DNA of 64,000 bases from Glossina fuscipes. Lineage: Eukaryota > Arthropoda > Insecta > Diptera > Glossinidae. The notes beneath the pieces are model-generated. The model saw nothing but the letters and a program-made list of their open reading frames with translations. It was not told the origin of the DNA and searched no databases. Shown here piece by piece: positions 50,553 to 62,080 of this stretch (position 1 is the stretch's first letter; each line of letters begins with the position of its first letter). The stretch spans positions 2,068,575 to 2,132,574 of the forward strand of contig NW_023998432.1 in assembly GCF_014805625.2 (NCBI RefSeq). The letters are read 5' to 3'. The position numbers were made by a program, and so were the translations under genes.

Positions 50553-50999
50553 TGTTATGAAGTTCGCTTTTCTGAGATACAGTCCCCGTATCACTAGATC
50601 GTGGATATTTTGATCAAGAGAAATGCACTTCAAAGTTCTTTTATTTTACTACTTTGTCTTTCACAACAGTAGGTATATTTATTTACAATCTATTTTGGCC
50701 GTACTCTCAACTTCTACGTTCTTGCCAGACTAACTCTACTTTTCACAAATATTCTACTTATATACAATTTCATAAGAATATTACTATACCTAAATTTATG
50801 GTTTTATTTATAGTCCCAGCCTGCTTTTCCTCTAATCGTTATATTCACTTAGCTTTTACCTGTTTGCTTTTCCTTTACTCGTTTTCATCGGCCTGCACCT
50901 GCATGACGCGCCTGCTCGTTTGGTTTTGCCTTCTTTAGGAAATTTATTATTACGAAAATGACTTAGCTGACATTAACTGAATTTGGGATTTTCGTAACA
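50553..50999 (-). mobile_element. Solo LTR (copy 2), 447 bp, uninterrupted
   Basis: It has TGTTA...TAACA ends and the same 4-bp ATAT duplication as copy 1 (50549-50552 and 51000-51003). On the minus strand it carries a TATA-type box CTATAAATA (50805-50813) and, further along, AATAAA (50640-50645). This is the U3-R-U5 order expected for an LTR whose sense strand is minus. Compared with copy 1 it has an extra 35-40 base piece near 50845-50880 that partly repeats its neighbour ('ctgcttttcctctaatcgtt' and 'ttgcttttcctttactcgtt'). No internal retrotransposon region is adjacent. Confidence 0.8.
50805..50813 (-). promoter_or_regulatory. TATA-type box in the solo LTR
   Basis: Minus-strand CTATAAATA with AATAAA downstream on the same strand. 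It could still drive minus-strand transcription, but no activity can be seen from sequence. Confidence 0.4.
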
Positions 51000-51540
51000 A
51001 TATGCAAGTTGCAAGATGTGCAATATGCGGAAATTACATTAACAGCATTGTACACCAGCGCTATGTGACTCATATATAAACTCTTTTAACGCATGTGTTC
51101 ATTTATTCAGTCATCATTTAAAATGGAGAGTATGGTTTTATATCAAAATCAATATCAGATGGCTAACTGAAAACATCTGATAGATAAACGTCAGTGAAGT
51201 AAACCCGAAGACGTTAAAAGTAAGTGAACAACAAAATTTTTTGAAACTTTATAACATTATGAAATATTGAAAACTGAAGAGATTCGGAATGAATCGCAAG
51301 TCGTTAAAAAATAAAAAAGGCCGATGACTATCTGAAAAGAGAGAGTGTTTCTACAAAATTACACTCACGTTGACAAAATAAAGAGATGCGTTCAAAGAGC
51401 TTTTAAATGCCCAAGGAAGTCGATAAACTCAGTCGTATTTTTACCCAAATTTTGAAATCCTACCGCGTTTATTTATGTCACAAATACTTATATATTCATT
51501 GTTTATTGTACAAAAATTCTTTAAATATTAAACAATAAAA
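51000..51540. other. No gene recognised
   Basis: AT-rich sequence between the LTR and the next Family A copy. Confidence 0.5.
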
Positions 51541-52355
51541 AAAATTATATTCGGTCGTAACCGAATCTTTCACCGTTATCCTAAAAATAAGAAAAAGTAA
51601 GAGATCTAAATGCCTGTGCTGTATAATAGTGGAAAAGTGCGCCCGATTTCTTCTCTTTTCAAAATAAAAGTTTGTGGAAGGTAGGCGTGTCGGCGTTGCT
51701 CGCGTAACGTTTGAGAAGTTTAGGTCGCTTCCACTTTTTTTGCAAATTTGTAGGCAATATCTTCATTTTCGATAATGGAAGAATGTTTACCACATATATT
51801 TTACACGAGTAAGTTTACGTCCATTCAGAATTTGAAACTGGCCAAGAATTTAGATACTTTTTCGGGGTTTTTGAAGCCAGCTCTTGGGTGTTATAAAAGT
51901 ATTGAAAAAATAATTAAATCTTGATATACTATAATGTTCGGGCAGACTTGATCAATTTTTTTGTTTTTATTCAGGTGCTACAGCGTTGTTCATGCAATAT
52001 GAATTCAATATTTTCAAGACTTATCTGCTGTAGTTTGTGAGTAATGACCAAAAAACCATTTTTTATCGCGTTTGAAAAGCATAGGTGTTCTCAGTTTATA
52101 TAGCACTGTGGGCGTGTCCTTTGGAATTTGATCCATTGTCAGCACCAACCTGCTTGCAGATACTTTCCATGTTTCTGCCAATTTTAAAGTCGATGCTTCA
52201 TTTTTGCTACTAGGAGAATGTTTGTTGTAGTCATTATACAGACGGACAGGCGGACATGCGTAAATCGATTCAGAATTTGATGCTGATCAAAAATGTATAT
52301 ACTTCTTAGAGTCTCTAAAGTTCCCTGACATACCCCTCATCAATCGGCAATGGAT
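51541..52355 (+). repeat. Family A dispersed repeat, two-part copy
   Basis: It begins with AAATTATATTCGGTCGTAACCGAATC, a perfect palindrome-containing start block, then 'caccgttatcctaaaaata'. A first set of end-like blocks occurs at 51770-51895 ('ggaagaatgtttaccacata', 'gaagccagctcttgggtgtt'). A second full set follows at 52210-52355 ('ggagaatgttt', 'cagacggacaggcggacatg', 'gctgatcaaaaatgtatata', 'agagtctctaaag', 'atcggcaatggatataat'). It may be two copies joined head to tail, or one copy with an internal duplication. Confidence 0.55.
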
Positions 52356-54700
52356 ATAATCACTAAATTTCAAGAATTAATTACATAAGGTATTGCAAAC
52401 GCATATCGTAGTTTTGTACGAAAATAATATCCATGTTTCGGTTGGAAATTTTGTCCATTATACCAACAACGAATTGGTTAACGAAGGGAGAAAGTTATAA
52501 TCGTCTTAGAACATGTGTTAAATCGACTTAGAGAAGCTCCTTTTTTGCGCTCTTCTTGGCTTACAGTGTATAAAGTATCCAATCTCGAGTTAACTCAAAT
52601 CTTACGATGTAAATTTCAATGTTTTTTTTTCCAATTTTTTAAACATTTCAATCATTTTGGACGTAATAGTACAAAAATATGAGGCGTGGTAAGGAAATGG
52701 CTGCAAAACACGAGGTCATTTATATGTAATACCTATAGATTCAGAATGTAATTCTGTATGTCAGTCTGTCTACCCGTTTTGCCTTCTTACCTTCAACCTA
52801 TCATCGAAGCTATTATTATATTTAAATGAAATGTGATACACCGACATATTTTCGCTCAAGGGCGGTTGAACATGCTTCGAATCGAACCACCTTTACGACT
52901 ACTTTCCATGTGATTCGTGATTTTGAAAGGTCTTTGGCATATCTTATATTCAAAAGATTCCAGCGTTTCTTCAGGACATTTCCGCTCGAATACCACGATC
53001 CAATTTATCAACTGTTTTATCTTTCTCCAACATTATGCTCATGTACCTTTTTGGAACAAACCAGCAATAACAAGTTTCATTCCGATATTTTTTGGTTAAT
53101 CCCTTTTACTTAACAGCTTCTCTGCGATATGTTGTTAATCTTTTCGCCAATCGGCGAATGAAGCGACTTAAAACATGTAAGCGAAATTGTCGCTAATATT
53201 TCAGCGTTTCTTGCTCTCTTTTACAATGAACCCAAAAGAAATATATTATCGGAGATTTGCTTGGGTACAAAAGATGGTAAAACCTTAACATAAAATGTAA
53301 AAAATGTTCGACACCCACTACACTATGTTACACTACACTATACTATTCAACTAAGTTAAATAATTTATACATTCTAAACGTCACTTTGATCCGCCGAGGT
53401 GACTTAAAGGCATAAGTAACATATACTCCCATTATGGCGTAAACGATCGCATGAAGTTTCATTCTTTAGTTAAAAATGTTTTAAAAACAAATTTATTTTT
53501 ATATATGCGAATGCCGTGTACACACAAATGTACACACATATGTTTAGTGGCTTATTTTTTTATTCTTTCTTTCTCCACTCACACACATCCACTTTTTATG
53601 AGTGTGAATTAAGTTTTGTTACACATAAATTCCAACAATTCATACAATACAATAAATATATCTATGTATTCATACATATACATATTACTCTTCACGCTAA
53701 TACGCTTTCTTTTCATAATCAAGTCAAAGTGAGAATCTATAAATGCACTTACATCTTTATTATATAAGTGTACAAACAAATGTAATTATTAGCCGAAACA
53801 TAGCACAAACATGTCTGACTCCCACCAATGACCATAGGTTTCATCTTTGTTAAATTATTGGTGAGTTAATGCAAAGTAATAAAGAATTAAGCGAACGTTT
53901 GTTTGTGGATATGTTCTGAGCGCTAATGTGATACATTGCATATATAGGAAAAAGGGGGCGGAGATTATATTATACTCAATTTATTAAATCTCAATAAGAT
54001 TTTTAAGTAAATATAAATTCAGCAAGTAAAAAACAGCTTTTCACTGCCCACACATATGTATTATATGTTAGCTTTTTCCGATTAAAACAGAGGCGTAGTC
54101 ATGAACATTTTCTGCAAACAGCCAAGAAGCGCCGTCGTAATATATTTTATATTATCAGAGTTCGTTTCAAAAGAACTGCGTCGATATTTTTTTTTTTTTT
54201 TTTTTTAGCTAATGAAACTAACTTCGTTTAAGAAGGTATCCGAATCTTTAAAAACTGCGTGATATGGTTCCCTCAAAATTCTTTTGGTATTACTTTATCT
54301 AACTTTAGTTTCACATGCGCTTTTCCTTGCCGCGCTTTACCTATGATAACCTATGCAAATATTAACATTTCACACCTAGTACAAATGCCTTCGGTCAATT
54401 TTATCTTTTCTTTCGTCTTCTTCCCGTTAAATAAAAGCAACGAAGGCAGCAAAAACAGCAATAACAACAAGAGGTATTATTTTAAAGAAGTACTTGTTGT
54501 ATATTTTCTGCGCACATATTTGCTTATGACACCTTTCAAATTTACCCATGTTTATAAAGTAGGAAATATAACTTGCTTTACCTTTTATACTGACAGTGTT
54601 GTTGTTAGCAATAAGAAATTTCTAAAGAAAAACGCTTGTGATTATAAATCATGCTGAGGTTTTATTTTGTAAAATCTCACGTACGGGCTCAGTCTGTTAT
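52356..54700. other. No gene recognised
   Basis: AT-rich DNA with poly-T at 54187-54206. Frames at 52826-53113 and 54259-54657 are the longest here and show no domain or signal peptide pattern I can name. Confidence 0.45.
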
Positions 54701-54896
54701 TAAACCTTACCGTCCGTCAAATGGCAACACGCGGCCAGTCACCTGCGTTGCACTGCACTCAGTATAAAACCAAAGCCAGATGACAGTTGTTTAAAACTCA
54801 CGCGGTGGGGTCCTGCCAGTTAATGTCTACGATGTTACTATACGTTTGAATAAACAAACATATGCACAAGTGTTTTTCTTTTTTTTTTTGTAAGTG
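54701..54896 (+). promoter_or_regulatory. Weak promoter-like segment with TATAAAA
   Basis: A locally GC-richer stretch (54700-54760) leads into TATAAAA at 54763-54769. CAGTT at 54784-54788 is only about 22 bases downstream, which is shorter than usual for TATA-to-start spacing. A GTAAGTG at 54890 could be a splice donor, but it follows a poly-T run. There is no coding frame of note. This is speculative. Confidence 0.2.
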
Positions 54897-55929
54897 TACA
54901 TATAATTCACTAGGATTTCTCTGATTCTTTTTAACGTTAAGAAATAAAGAAAATATATAAGAAACTCATAATTGTTTTAAGGCGACTTTTAGATACCCAT
55001 CAGCTTAACTTTCATTTCATACTAATTATGTCTCTGAAAGAAGTTTGAAAATGGAGCGCATTCAAGTTCAATGTTTTTCGGTGAAATCAATTCAATCTGA
55101 TGTTCGAATCTTAAGTTTCGTTTTCAAGCAAACTTGAGTATAATAACATAACTAATATGTAGGAAAGAAAAACAATCTCTAATTTTAGTTTTTACATGGG
55201 TTTAAATTTATTAGCGTGACAAGCATTGTGACAGTATTAATACATCAGCCAGTCCTCACTGGTGACTATGAAAGATGACAAATACTTGCAGATTACTAAA
55301 CATTTGTAAATAAATAATAATTATATTAATCCATATTGAAAAATTTATCTCATTTGATATTTATCATGCTTAACGTGGGATTAAAAGTAAATCACATCAA
55401 CATATATATATATATATGTATTCATAGAACAGCATATAGAAGGAATTGGGATTAAAATATTTACACATAGAAATGAAAGCATATGTTGTAAAATAATCAA
55501 ACGAAATCTCTTACATAACACTAAATATGAAAGCTCATATTGCACAAAGCAGTCCTAACTACAATAATTCTATCATAATTATAATATGACTACATATGCT
55601 CAGAACTGAAAGGTGTCCATAACACCATCACTTCTGCTTCGAGAACACAAAAACTTGATGTTGATCAATTCAATTAAATATTCATATCATGGATTGCCTT
55701 TTCATATTATGTGAAGCCTACTTCTCAGTCTTAAGTAAAGCAAAGAATTTTTATTCCAATGAATCCTTAACAGATTTATTGAGCAAATTAAGGATGGTTG
55801 TAGCAAACATAATGGCTCACCTTATTAATCTTCATACATTTCTTTCTTTCGTGATATCCATTAAAATAAGAAAAGATAGTTATCGGAATCCCCAGTCGCA
55901 CGTGAAGAGGATGATCAATTTTTGGTAAA
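54897..55929. other. No gene recognised
   Basis: AT-rich sequence with a short (TA)n at about 55402-55418. Confidence 0.5.
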
Positions 55930-56158
55930 AACTTAATCGATGACTATCAGAAACAAGAAAGGAAAGAGAAAAAGTAGGGAGACGGTGGCCGCAGCCCAGT
56001 GGTTGTCTCCACAATCGACAAGTGGTATGCCTTTCCCGCCTGAGCACTCATTATACCTACAACCGAAGATAACTCTCCCGTATTCGAAATTGAAACACGC
56101 GAACACTGACCTGGTAGCCGCAGATCTTATCTATTACGCTATTCAGATGAATGAGCAT
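55930..56158 (-). mobile_element. tRNA-derived SINE, third copy
   Basis: It aligns with 18222-18530 over about 200 bases in the same orientation: 'atgactatcagaaac' and the AG-rich block at 55939-55980, 'atgcctttcccgcctgagca' at 56027-56046, 'gcgaacactgacctggta' at 56099-56116, and a TGAGC 5' edge near 56152. The B box is degraded here (about 56084-56098 on the plus strand). The poly-A tail is not clear. The plus-strand frame at 55940-56170 is within the SINE and not a gene. Confidence 0.6.
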
Positions 56159-56383
56159 GGATTGAATTAAAACTACTTACAAGATCACTTCCTAGGACCA
56201 CAATTAGCGATGATTTGTTGGTCTGGATTGTAAGTTGGTTTTTCACCCACAACCACCCGCCTCCGCCGAAGTAAATTTTATTATTATATTTACTATTTTG
56301 AAAATTTTGGAAAAATATTTTATATACATTTTAATTTTAATATACATTTTAGTATACATAACAAGATATTACTATGCTATCAT

Positions 56384-56432
56384 AGACAGAGAGAGAGAGA
56401 GAGAGAGAAAGAGAAAGAGAGAGAGAGAGAGA
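56384..56432 (+). repeat. (GA)n microsatellite
   Basis: About 49 bases of GA with a few AAA interruptions. Confidence 0.95.
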
Positions 56433-57809
56433 ACTAACGTGCAGTAATAAAAAAAATGCAGTGAGTATTAGTTTATTTTACGGTATACCGAACTTTATAT
56501 ACGTTTCGTGGTTAGTAAAGGAGAAAAAAAAGGAACGGAAAAGGACTCTGAAGCCCTCAAACAAAGTAAATCCGAATGTATAGTTAAAACATGTGTTAGC
56601 GTGATGCATATAAATATATTTACATGTACATATAAATGCATGCGTATGGATATCAAGTTTTCCACCAAATATAAATACAATATGCTGCAGTTATTAATAG
56701 TTGACCAACTGACGGCAGCCAATGCAACAAGCAACCATTATCAGACAAATATACATAACAAATGCAAACCGCGTGCTGCTGCAATTGTTCTCTAACGAAA
56801 TCAATATCAATAAAACAGAAGCTTTTTACTATAACTGTAAAACAAATACATTGAAATTCACGTATGGCCCACGCATGGCACAAGCCATAGACGCAAAGGT
56901 ATAATAATTAATACAAATACAAAGCAGCCAAAGAATGTTTGTGTGATGTATTGTGTATACATTTGTATGCATGTTATTGCTAACGACATGTAACATGCAT
57001 AAGATCCCGAAACAGGAAGCCTTTGTAAAGTTGAAATAATATAAAATATAATTCGTTTCTAACCACCTAAGGAATAACAAAACAGAGGAGCAATTGACAA
57101 CAATCATCACATGCATGTAGGTACATAAACGTAATCAAAATTGCTAACACAACTAAAAAGTAAGTAAGTAAAAATAAGTCACAGTCGGCTCGAAGCGACT
57201 GCCTCGTATACGTATTATCTCAATAACCGTTTAAAATGATACATTATGTTAACATCGTGTAAACAAAAAGTTTCTCTTGTTTGAAAAGTATTATAACTTT
57301 TGGTCATAAAATATTTATCAAAAATATTCATTCATATTTCGAGACTCTTATCTTTTTACGCACAAGTTATTACAAAATATATAAAATTATAGTTCTATTA
57401 TATGTCTGTATATGCACAATAAATATTTTAACACATATCTAAGTGATCAGATGTAAAAAAAAAAAAAAAAAAAAAATTAATTCTCTAAATAGTCTCTTAA
57501 TTATGAGCTTAACAATAACTCGTTTGGAAAATCGCGTTTATATCGGACTCTGAAACAAGATTTGGAAATATAAGAGACAAAGCTCAAAGTTCCACTTTTT
57601 GATACTTAAGTTAAAGAAATTTTAATATATATAAAATGTTGAATTGAATTTTTCCCGAATGGTGTAATTTTTCAGCCATTTTTTTTCCACGTGATCGGAA
57701 AACTTTATCCTATTATGATTTTTTATCTCAACTTTGGTCGCTTTGCAAATTTAAAATCTTATATGTATTATAAAGTTAATATATTATAAAGTTATTATAT
57801 ATATATATA
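56433..57809. other. No gene recognised
   Basis: It contains a poly-A run at 57453-57475 and short TA runs. Several overlapping short frames at 56495-57116 lie on both strands, with no domain. Confidence 0.5.
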
Positions 57810-58210
57810 GGGTGTCCCAAAATCTATCGTTGCTTGTACGGTAAAATGTTCGCAGACCAAAAAAAAAAAAAACAGCTTGCCAATTGGGGGTTTATGGTAA
57901 CTGTGTAACTGTGTTCTCTCGTGTAATATTTATTACACGCCTTGTCTTTATTGAAGAGTATATCGAAAATAATGAAAGTCTGGTCATACAACTTCGAAAG
58001 TGGGGCTGGTCAAGCAATGACTGATAACCTAGTTCTTTCTGCCTAAATTGATTGATATTGATGTGTACGACATGGGGTTTCAACAACACGGTGCTACATG
58101 CCGTAAATCCCGTGAAACAATTCACTCACAACAGAGACATTCCCTGATCGCGTACTTGTACGTTTTGGTGATTTCGATAAAAGAGCTAGCAAATCCGTGG
58201 AGGCCATTTT
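57810..58210 (+). mobile_element. Internally deleted Tc1/mariner-superfamily element
   Basis: After a TA dinucleotide (57808-57809) the sequence starts GGGTGTCCCAAAATC, a plausible terminal repeat for this superfamily. A helix-turn-helix-like N-terminal piece is readable at 57920-58021 (FIEEYIENNESLVIQLRKW). A catalytic-domain piece begins at 58051, with the GFQQHGATCRKSRETI motif at 58075-58122. This motif surrounds the second catalytic Asp in related transposases, here replaced by His (FQQDGA to FQQHGA). After a frameshift the family signature FPDRVLVRFGD appears at 58139-58171. The first catalytic Asp region is deleted. No matching right terminus was found, so the 3' end is missing or too diverged. 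Confidence 0.6.
57920..58210 (+). pseudogene. Mariner-like transposase remnant
   Basis: Three readable pieces occur in order: an N-terminal DNA-binding helix-turn-helix (34 codons ending at TGA, 58022-58024), a DDE-domain piece with QQHGAT and SRETI (58051-58122), and a downstream FPDR...FGD piece in another frame (58133-58210). Between the first two, about half of the usual 330-350 residues is absent. The middle catalytic Asp is substituted by His. The product would be inactive. Confidence 0.55.
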
Positions 58211-60329
58211 AGCAATATCCTATTTCCCACGTAACCCTATGCTATGTACATTACGATTTAATGAAAGAGATTATAATTAAAAAAAAAACTATTTGCTCTT
58301 TCATTCAAATTTTGCGTATATTTTAGGACGCTCTATCTATATATAACTGTTTATATATTTATCTATTGTTCATATCTCCGATGGTGAGATGTAAAAAGAT
58401 GTACTCAGATATACTCAACAAACTGCTGTCTGTCATCATATGAAGGCATTGCATTTATGCTGTGCTGGTATTATTTAACTTCAGATGATTATCTTTGTGT
58501 TTGCGCATGTGTGTGTTTATTTTCATTTCTCTTGATTTACAAGTGTAACTAATTGATAATTAAGTGCAGGTGCATTTATACAAACAGATCGTATGTCAAA
58601 TCAGCACAAAGCAAACGCAAAGACTAACATGCAACTCGATATTATCAGAACTGTGGGTGAGTGATTTATATGTAAGGAGCGGAAACATGCGAAATTTTGC
58701 TTCGAATACTTTTGTAAAGATTACGAATAAATCGGTTTTTAAGATACAAATCGCAAGAAACCGAAATCATTCTGTTCTTATTACTGCTGCGCTGACAAAT
58801 TTTTTATTTTTTTATTTTATTTAATTTCTTAGACGGCATAATAATTACAGAGAACGCAGTTCACTTAATTATAGATTTGAGAAAAAATTTTGTCTTTTTT
58901 TTCTCTTTTTATATAATTCTTACAAGAGGAGTGTAATCTTCATAAAAACCGACGAAGGGTAGAGACGAACATTTTAAGTTTGTCACTGTGCTTTTAAAGG
59001 TAGTTAAGTCACTCATTTTCCCTACGAATTTCGAAAAGGCTGGTATATTACATGTATAGCAACACACAAGACATAAATGAATTATTTTAAGTTATAATAT
59101 AAATTTGTAAGAAGGTAGAACTTTTTTTTAAGATTTTTATCTTTCTGACCAACCGCTATGAAGTGCCTTACAGTTAGGTTCAGTTAAATCGAACGTTGAG
59201 CCATACATAATTTCTGTTAATTTTGAAAGTTGAATAAGTTTGTTTCTTTTAGAAATCTAAAATTAAATCTATGCACTATTACAAGTAAATGGAAAATTTG
59301 TACTTTTAATCAATTCACACAATAAATATATATAATATATATAAATTTGTTTTGTACAATCAATATTCACTGCATCTACGATATTGATTTTAGATTGACT
59401 TGAAAAGTGAAACAAGTTGACACTGAACAGCATTTCGCATGCGCGCCTTAGGATATAATTTTGCTTTTATTTATTTATTTATTTTTACTTTTTTTTCCAA
59501 AGGATGTTACCAGGTCCTGAATTATTGTGTTGGACATTAGTGTGGGTGATGAATTCCACAGTTTGTATGACAATATTTTCTAACTAAAAATCGTCATAAA
59601 AAAGCGTTTCTTGCGGTTAAAAATGACTATGAAGTGCTACAACTTAAACGCATATTGTTGTTTACAGCGGATACTCGCAGTCAAAAAAAAAAAGTTGGGT
59701 AAGAACATCGATTTTAATTCAGTGGCAACGAAGCACATATTATTTACAATAAACTGATATTGTCCTGACATTCTATACCCAGTAACGATCTTGATTTTAA
59801 GAGTGTTTTAGAACTGATTGTGCAAAAAAGGTGCGCATCCCAAGATTATTGTAAATTAACGCACATAATCTTGTGCATGAAATATGTATTCTTCCGTCGA
59901 ATCGAATTCATTCATTATTTCCTACGTAAATGTTATATAAATTGTTATACAACAATCCGCTTTCGGATTATTAATCATTTCTAGATTACAATAAATAAGT
60001 AGAGATAAAAGATATAATTGATCTATGTTATTCCGCATACTCATTTATCACGATTGCTTTTTACAATTTCGAGAGTAGAAATTCGCAAAAGTTTCCGTCT
60101 ATTAAGGAATTGCGCTTTATTTATACTCATAATGATTAGAAGTTGTTTCAATGTTTAACTTTTCAGCTTTCTTAGTTCACATCGAAAAAAGCAGCCACAT
60201 TTCTGAGAACCTATTTAATGATTATTATTAAGTAAGTAAATAAGTAATGCATACGACAATGATATAACATTCTGAACAACATTAAATTTTATAATCGGAC
60301 AAGGCCATAATAGTCCATTCAGTCCAAAT
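58211..60329. other. No gene recognised
   Basis: AT-rich sequence with TTTA tracts near 59465-59490. 'ttctatacccagtaacgatcttgattttaa' at about 59771-59800 loosely resembles the Family A start block, but the hairpin is missing, so I did not annotate it. Confidence 0.45.
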
Positions 60330-60447
60330 ATTCTTTATTATTATTCCTGGTATTTGCATATTACTAAAATCCATTGGCATCGTATGCATTCTTTATTATT
60401 ATTCCTGGTATTTGCATATTACTAAAATCCATTGGCATCGTATGCAT
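60330..60447. repeat. 58-bp perfect tandem duplication
   Basis: The unit at 60330-60387 is repeated without change at 60388-60445, and the match continues for two or three bases beyond. Perfect identity in DNA that is otherwise drifting implies a recent event or an assembly artefact. Confidence 0.95.
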
Positions 60448-60637
60448 TGTCGGAAATCTCTTCACTATCAAATTCGAGGTTGAGATCATCTATCTTATCA
60501 CGTACTCTATTGTCTCCATCATTATTTTCGGGTAATATTATAAAATAACTTTCTATTTTTATACTATGATTGCGCCCATCTAATAGTTCTTCTTGGCTGA
60601 GGTTTCTGTGCTCTGGCAAAACCCATTAATTTCATTT
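60422..60637 (-). pseudogene. Possible piggyBac-type transposase N-terminal remnant
   Basis: This minus-strand frame of about 70 codons has no ATG (an in-frame TAA lies just upstream). It contains RNLSQEELLD, then LPENNDGD and an acidic run ending in SEEISDNAYDANGF. A polar, acidic N-terminus with an LT/LS-EELL start and a PPENxDGD-like motif is characteristic of many piggyBac-derived (PGBD) transposases. The rest of the protein is absent. Its end lies in the 58-bp duplication. No CCC...GGG ends flank it, so it is not the same element as 7148-7707. The family call is tentative. Confidence 0.4.
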
Positions 60638-61132
60638 ATGGTAACTGACACTGTTTACTGTACACCTATAATGTTTTACAGAATATAAATAACCTAATAT
60701 ATATAATAACCTAATCGGGTTGGGCGATGTCAGCCTAAAATATGATATCTATTTTGTCATAATCGTCTAGACACCCAGTGCAAAGCTCACAACCGATATT
60801 CGGCTATGAACTTAAAATGATGGATGGTCAAGACTTATCCGAAAACGAAAGCAATTTCTTTACTTCCTATAGTAAATCTATCGTTTCATTCTATCCGTCT
60901 TATTTACCCCGTTTAAAAGTGAAAAATTAAGAAGAAGTTCTCAACTGAAGAAATCAAATCATTGACGAACATAAATGCCTTAGCATGTGTGATGCCATGC
61001 TTGATGAAATGATTGGAGAAGAAGGGAGTTTTGGCTTTAACTTTTTTTCACTTCATTTTATACACATAACTTTAATATAATAATAATTAATTAAAAAATT
61101 GTATCATCATGGATGTCATGGTATTTATTATA
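60638..61132. other. No gene recognised
   Basis: AT-rich sequence without motifs. Confidence 0.5.
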
Positions 61133-61879
61133 TATTGTGAGGACCCAAAGTCGTACCTCGTTTTGGCCTCACGGGTTCTCCGTCTGTGGCCTGGGGAGAG
61201 AGGGAGTGCTAGAGAGTAAAATTGCATAAGAGTAGGATAGACAAAGGATAAGAATAGATTAAGATAGAATAGTAATAGATTAAGAATAGAATAGGATAAC
61301 TCTAGTTTAGTTAAGGAGGTCGAAGCGAGACTCTCGATGAGTGTGGTAGTCGAAAGTAAAACGGCTGAATTAAGCGAGTAATGTCAAGCATAATAAGAGA
61401 GTCCTTGCGAATAGAAATATTCTTATGTGTATCCATTTCTCTGGGCCGCTGAGCTGCCCCAGCCTTTAGGAAAGGGACGGAAACGTCCTCGCAATATATA
61501 TCATTATATAATGGCTATCATTACAAAGAGAATTTCTAATCAGATTTTGGACATCACAAAGCAAATTGATTGTCAATTTTTGGATTGCATTGAGATTCGT
61601 ACTGTCCGTGATTGGACTCTGACGTATTGTATATTAGCTACGCCTATAGAATAAGTAGAAGTTTGCCTTTAGTCGACAGATTAACATATGAGGAAGGAGA
61701 GAGGCTAAATATTAGGAAACCTAAATCGTTCTTATGGCGATCTCGTAGCATGGTCCGTACCTCATAGCAATCTGGTCAGAAAAATACGAGAATGGGAACG
61801 TCAAAATTACTTTCAACGTTATATGTGACGTTTCGTTTGCGGAAGATCACCCAAACTTTAACTTTGGAATTTTTTGTAC
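61133..61879 (+). other. GC-richer segment upstream of a LINE fragment, probably transposon-derived
   Basis: 61133-61500 is visibly GC-richer, with purine-rich AGAATAGATTAAG-type near-repeats at about 61225-61300. A 75-codon frame (61427-61654) has no recognised domain. Because a LINE C-terminal fragment follows in the same direction, this may be the body of the same degraded element, or a separate insertion. Confidence 0.3.
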
Positions 61880-62080
61880 GCGAGCCACGTCTCTCTGAAT
61901 GCATTTCTGTATGAAAGAAACCGTTCACAAGCTGTGGCTTGCATGTGTGGCAGTCAGTCCAAAGATTAGGAACATGTGTTATGAGAATGCTTTTTCTACT
62001 TCAATTTTTAGAAATTTAGAGAGAATTTGAAGAATTGGATATACCTAGCATTGATGAATTTAATTGTACTCGGACCATAT
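61880..62080 (+). pseudogene. LINE ORF2 C-terminal fragment
   Basis: Frame from 61880: ASHVSLNAFLYERN, then ACMCGSQSKD, a stop, EHVL, a stop, and ECFFYF. The pattern 'GHG-LN-FLyER...C-C(G)...D-EHVL-ECp-Y' is the conserved cysteine/histidine block after the reverse transcriptase (and RNase H) of I-, R1- and LOA-type LINEs. Two stops interrupt it, and a continuation (RNLERI) follows in another frame. No reverse transcriptase is recognisable upstream, so this is a 5'-truncated or eroded copy on the plus strand. Confidence 0.55.

Noticed and set aside
54259..54657. 132-codon plus-strand frame
   Set aside because: Composition is that of AT-rich non-coding DNA (many Phe, Asn, Lys); no motif, no support from the neighbours.
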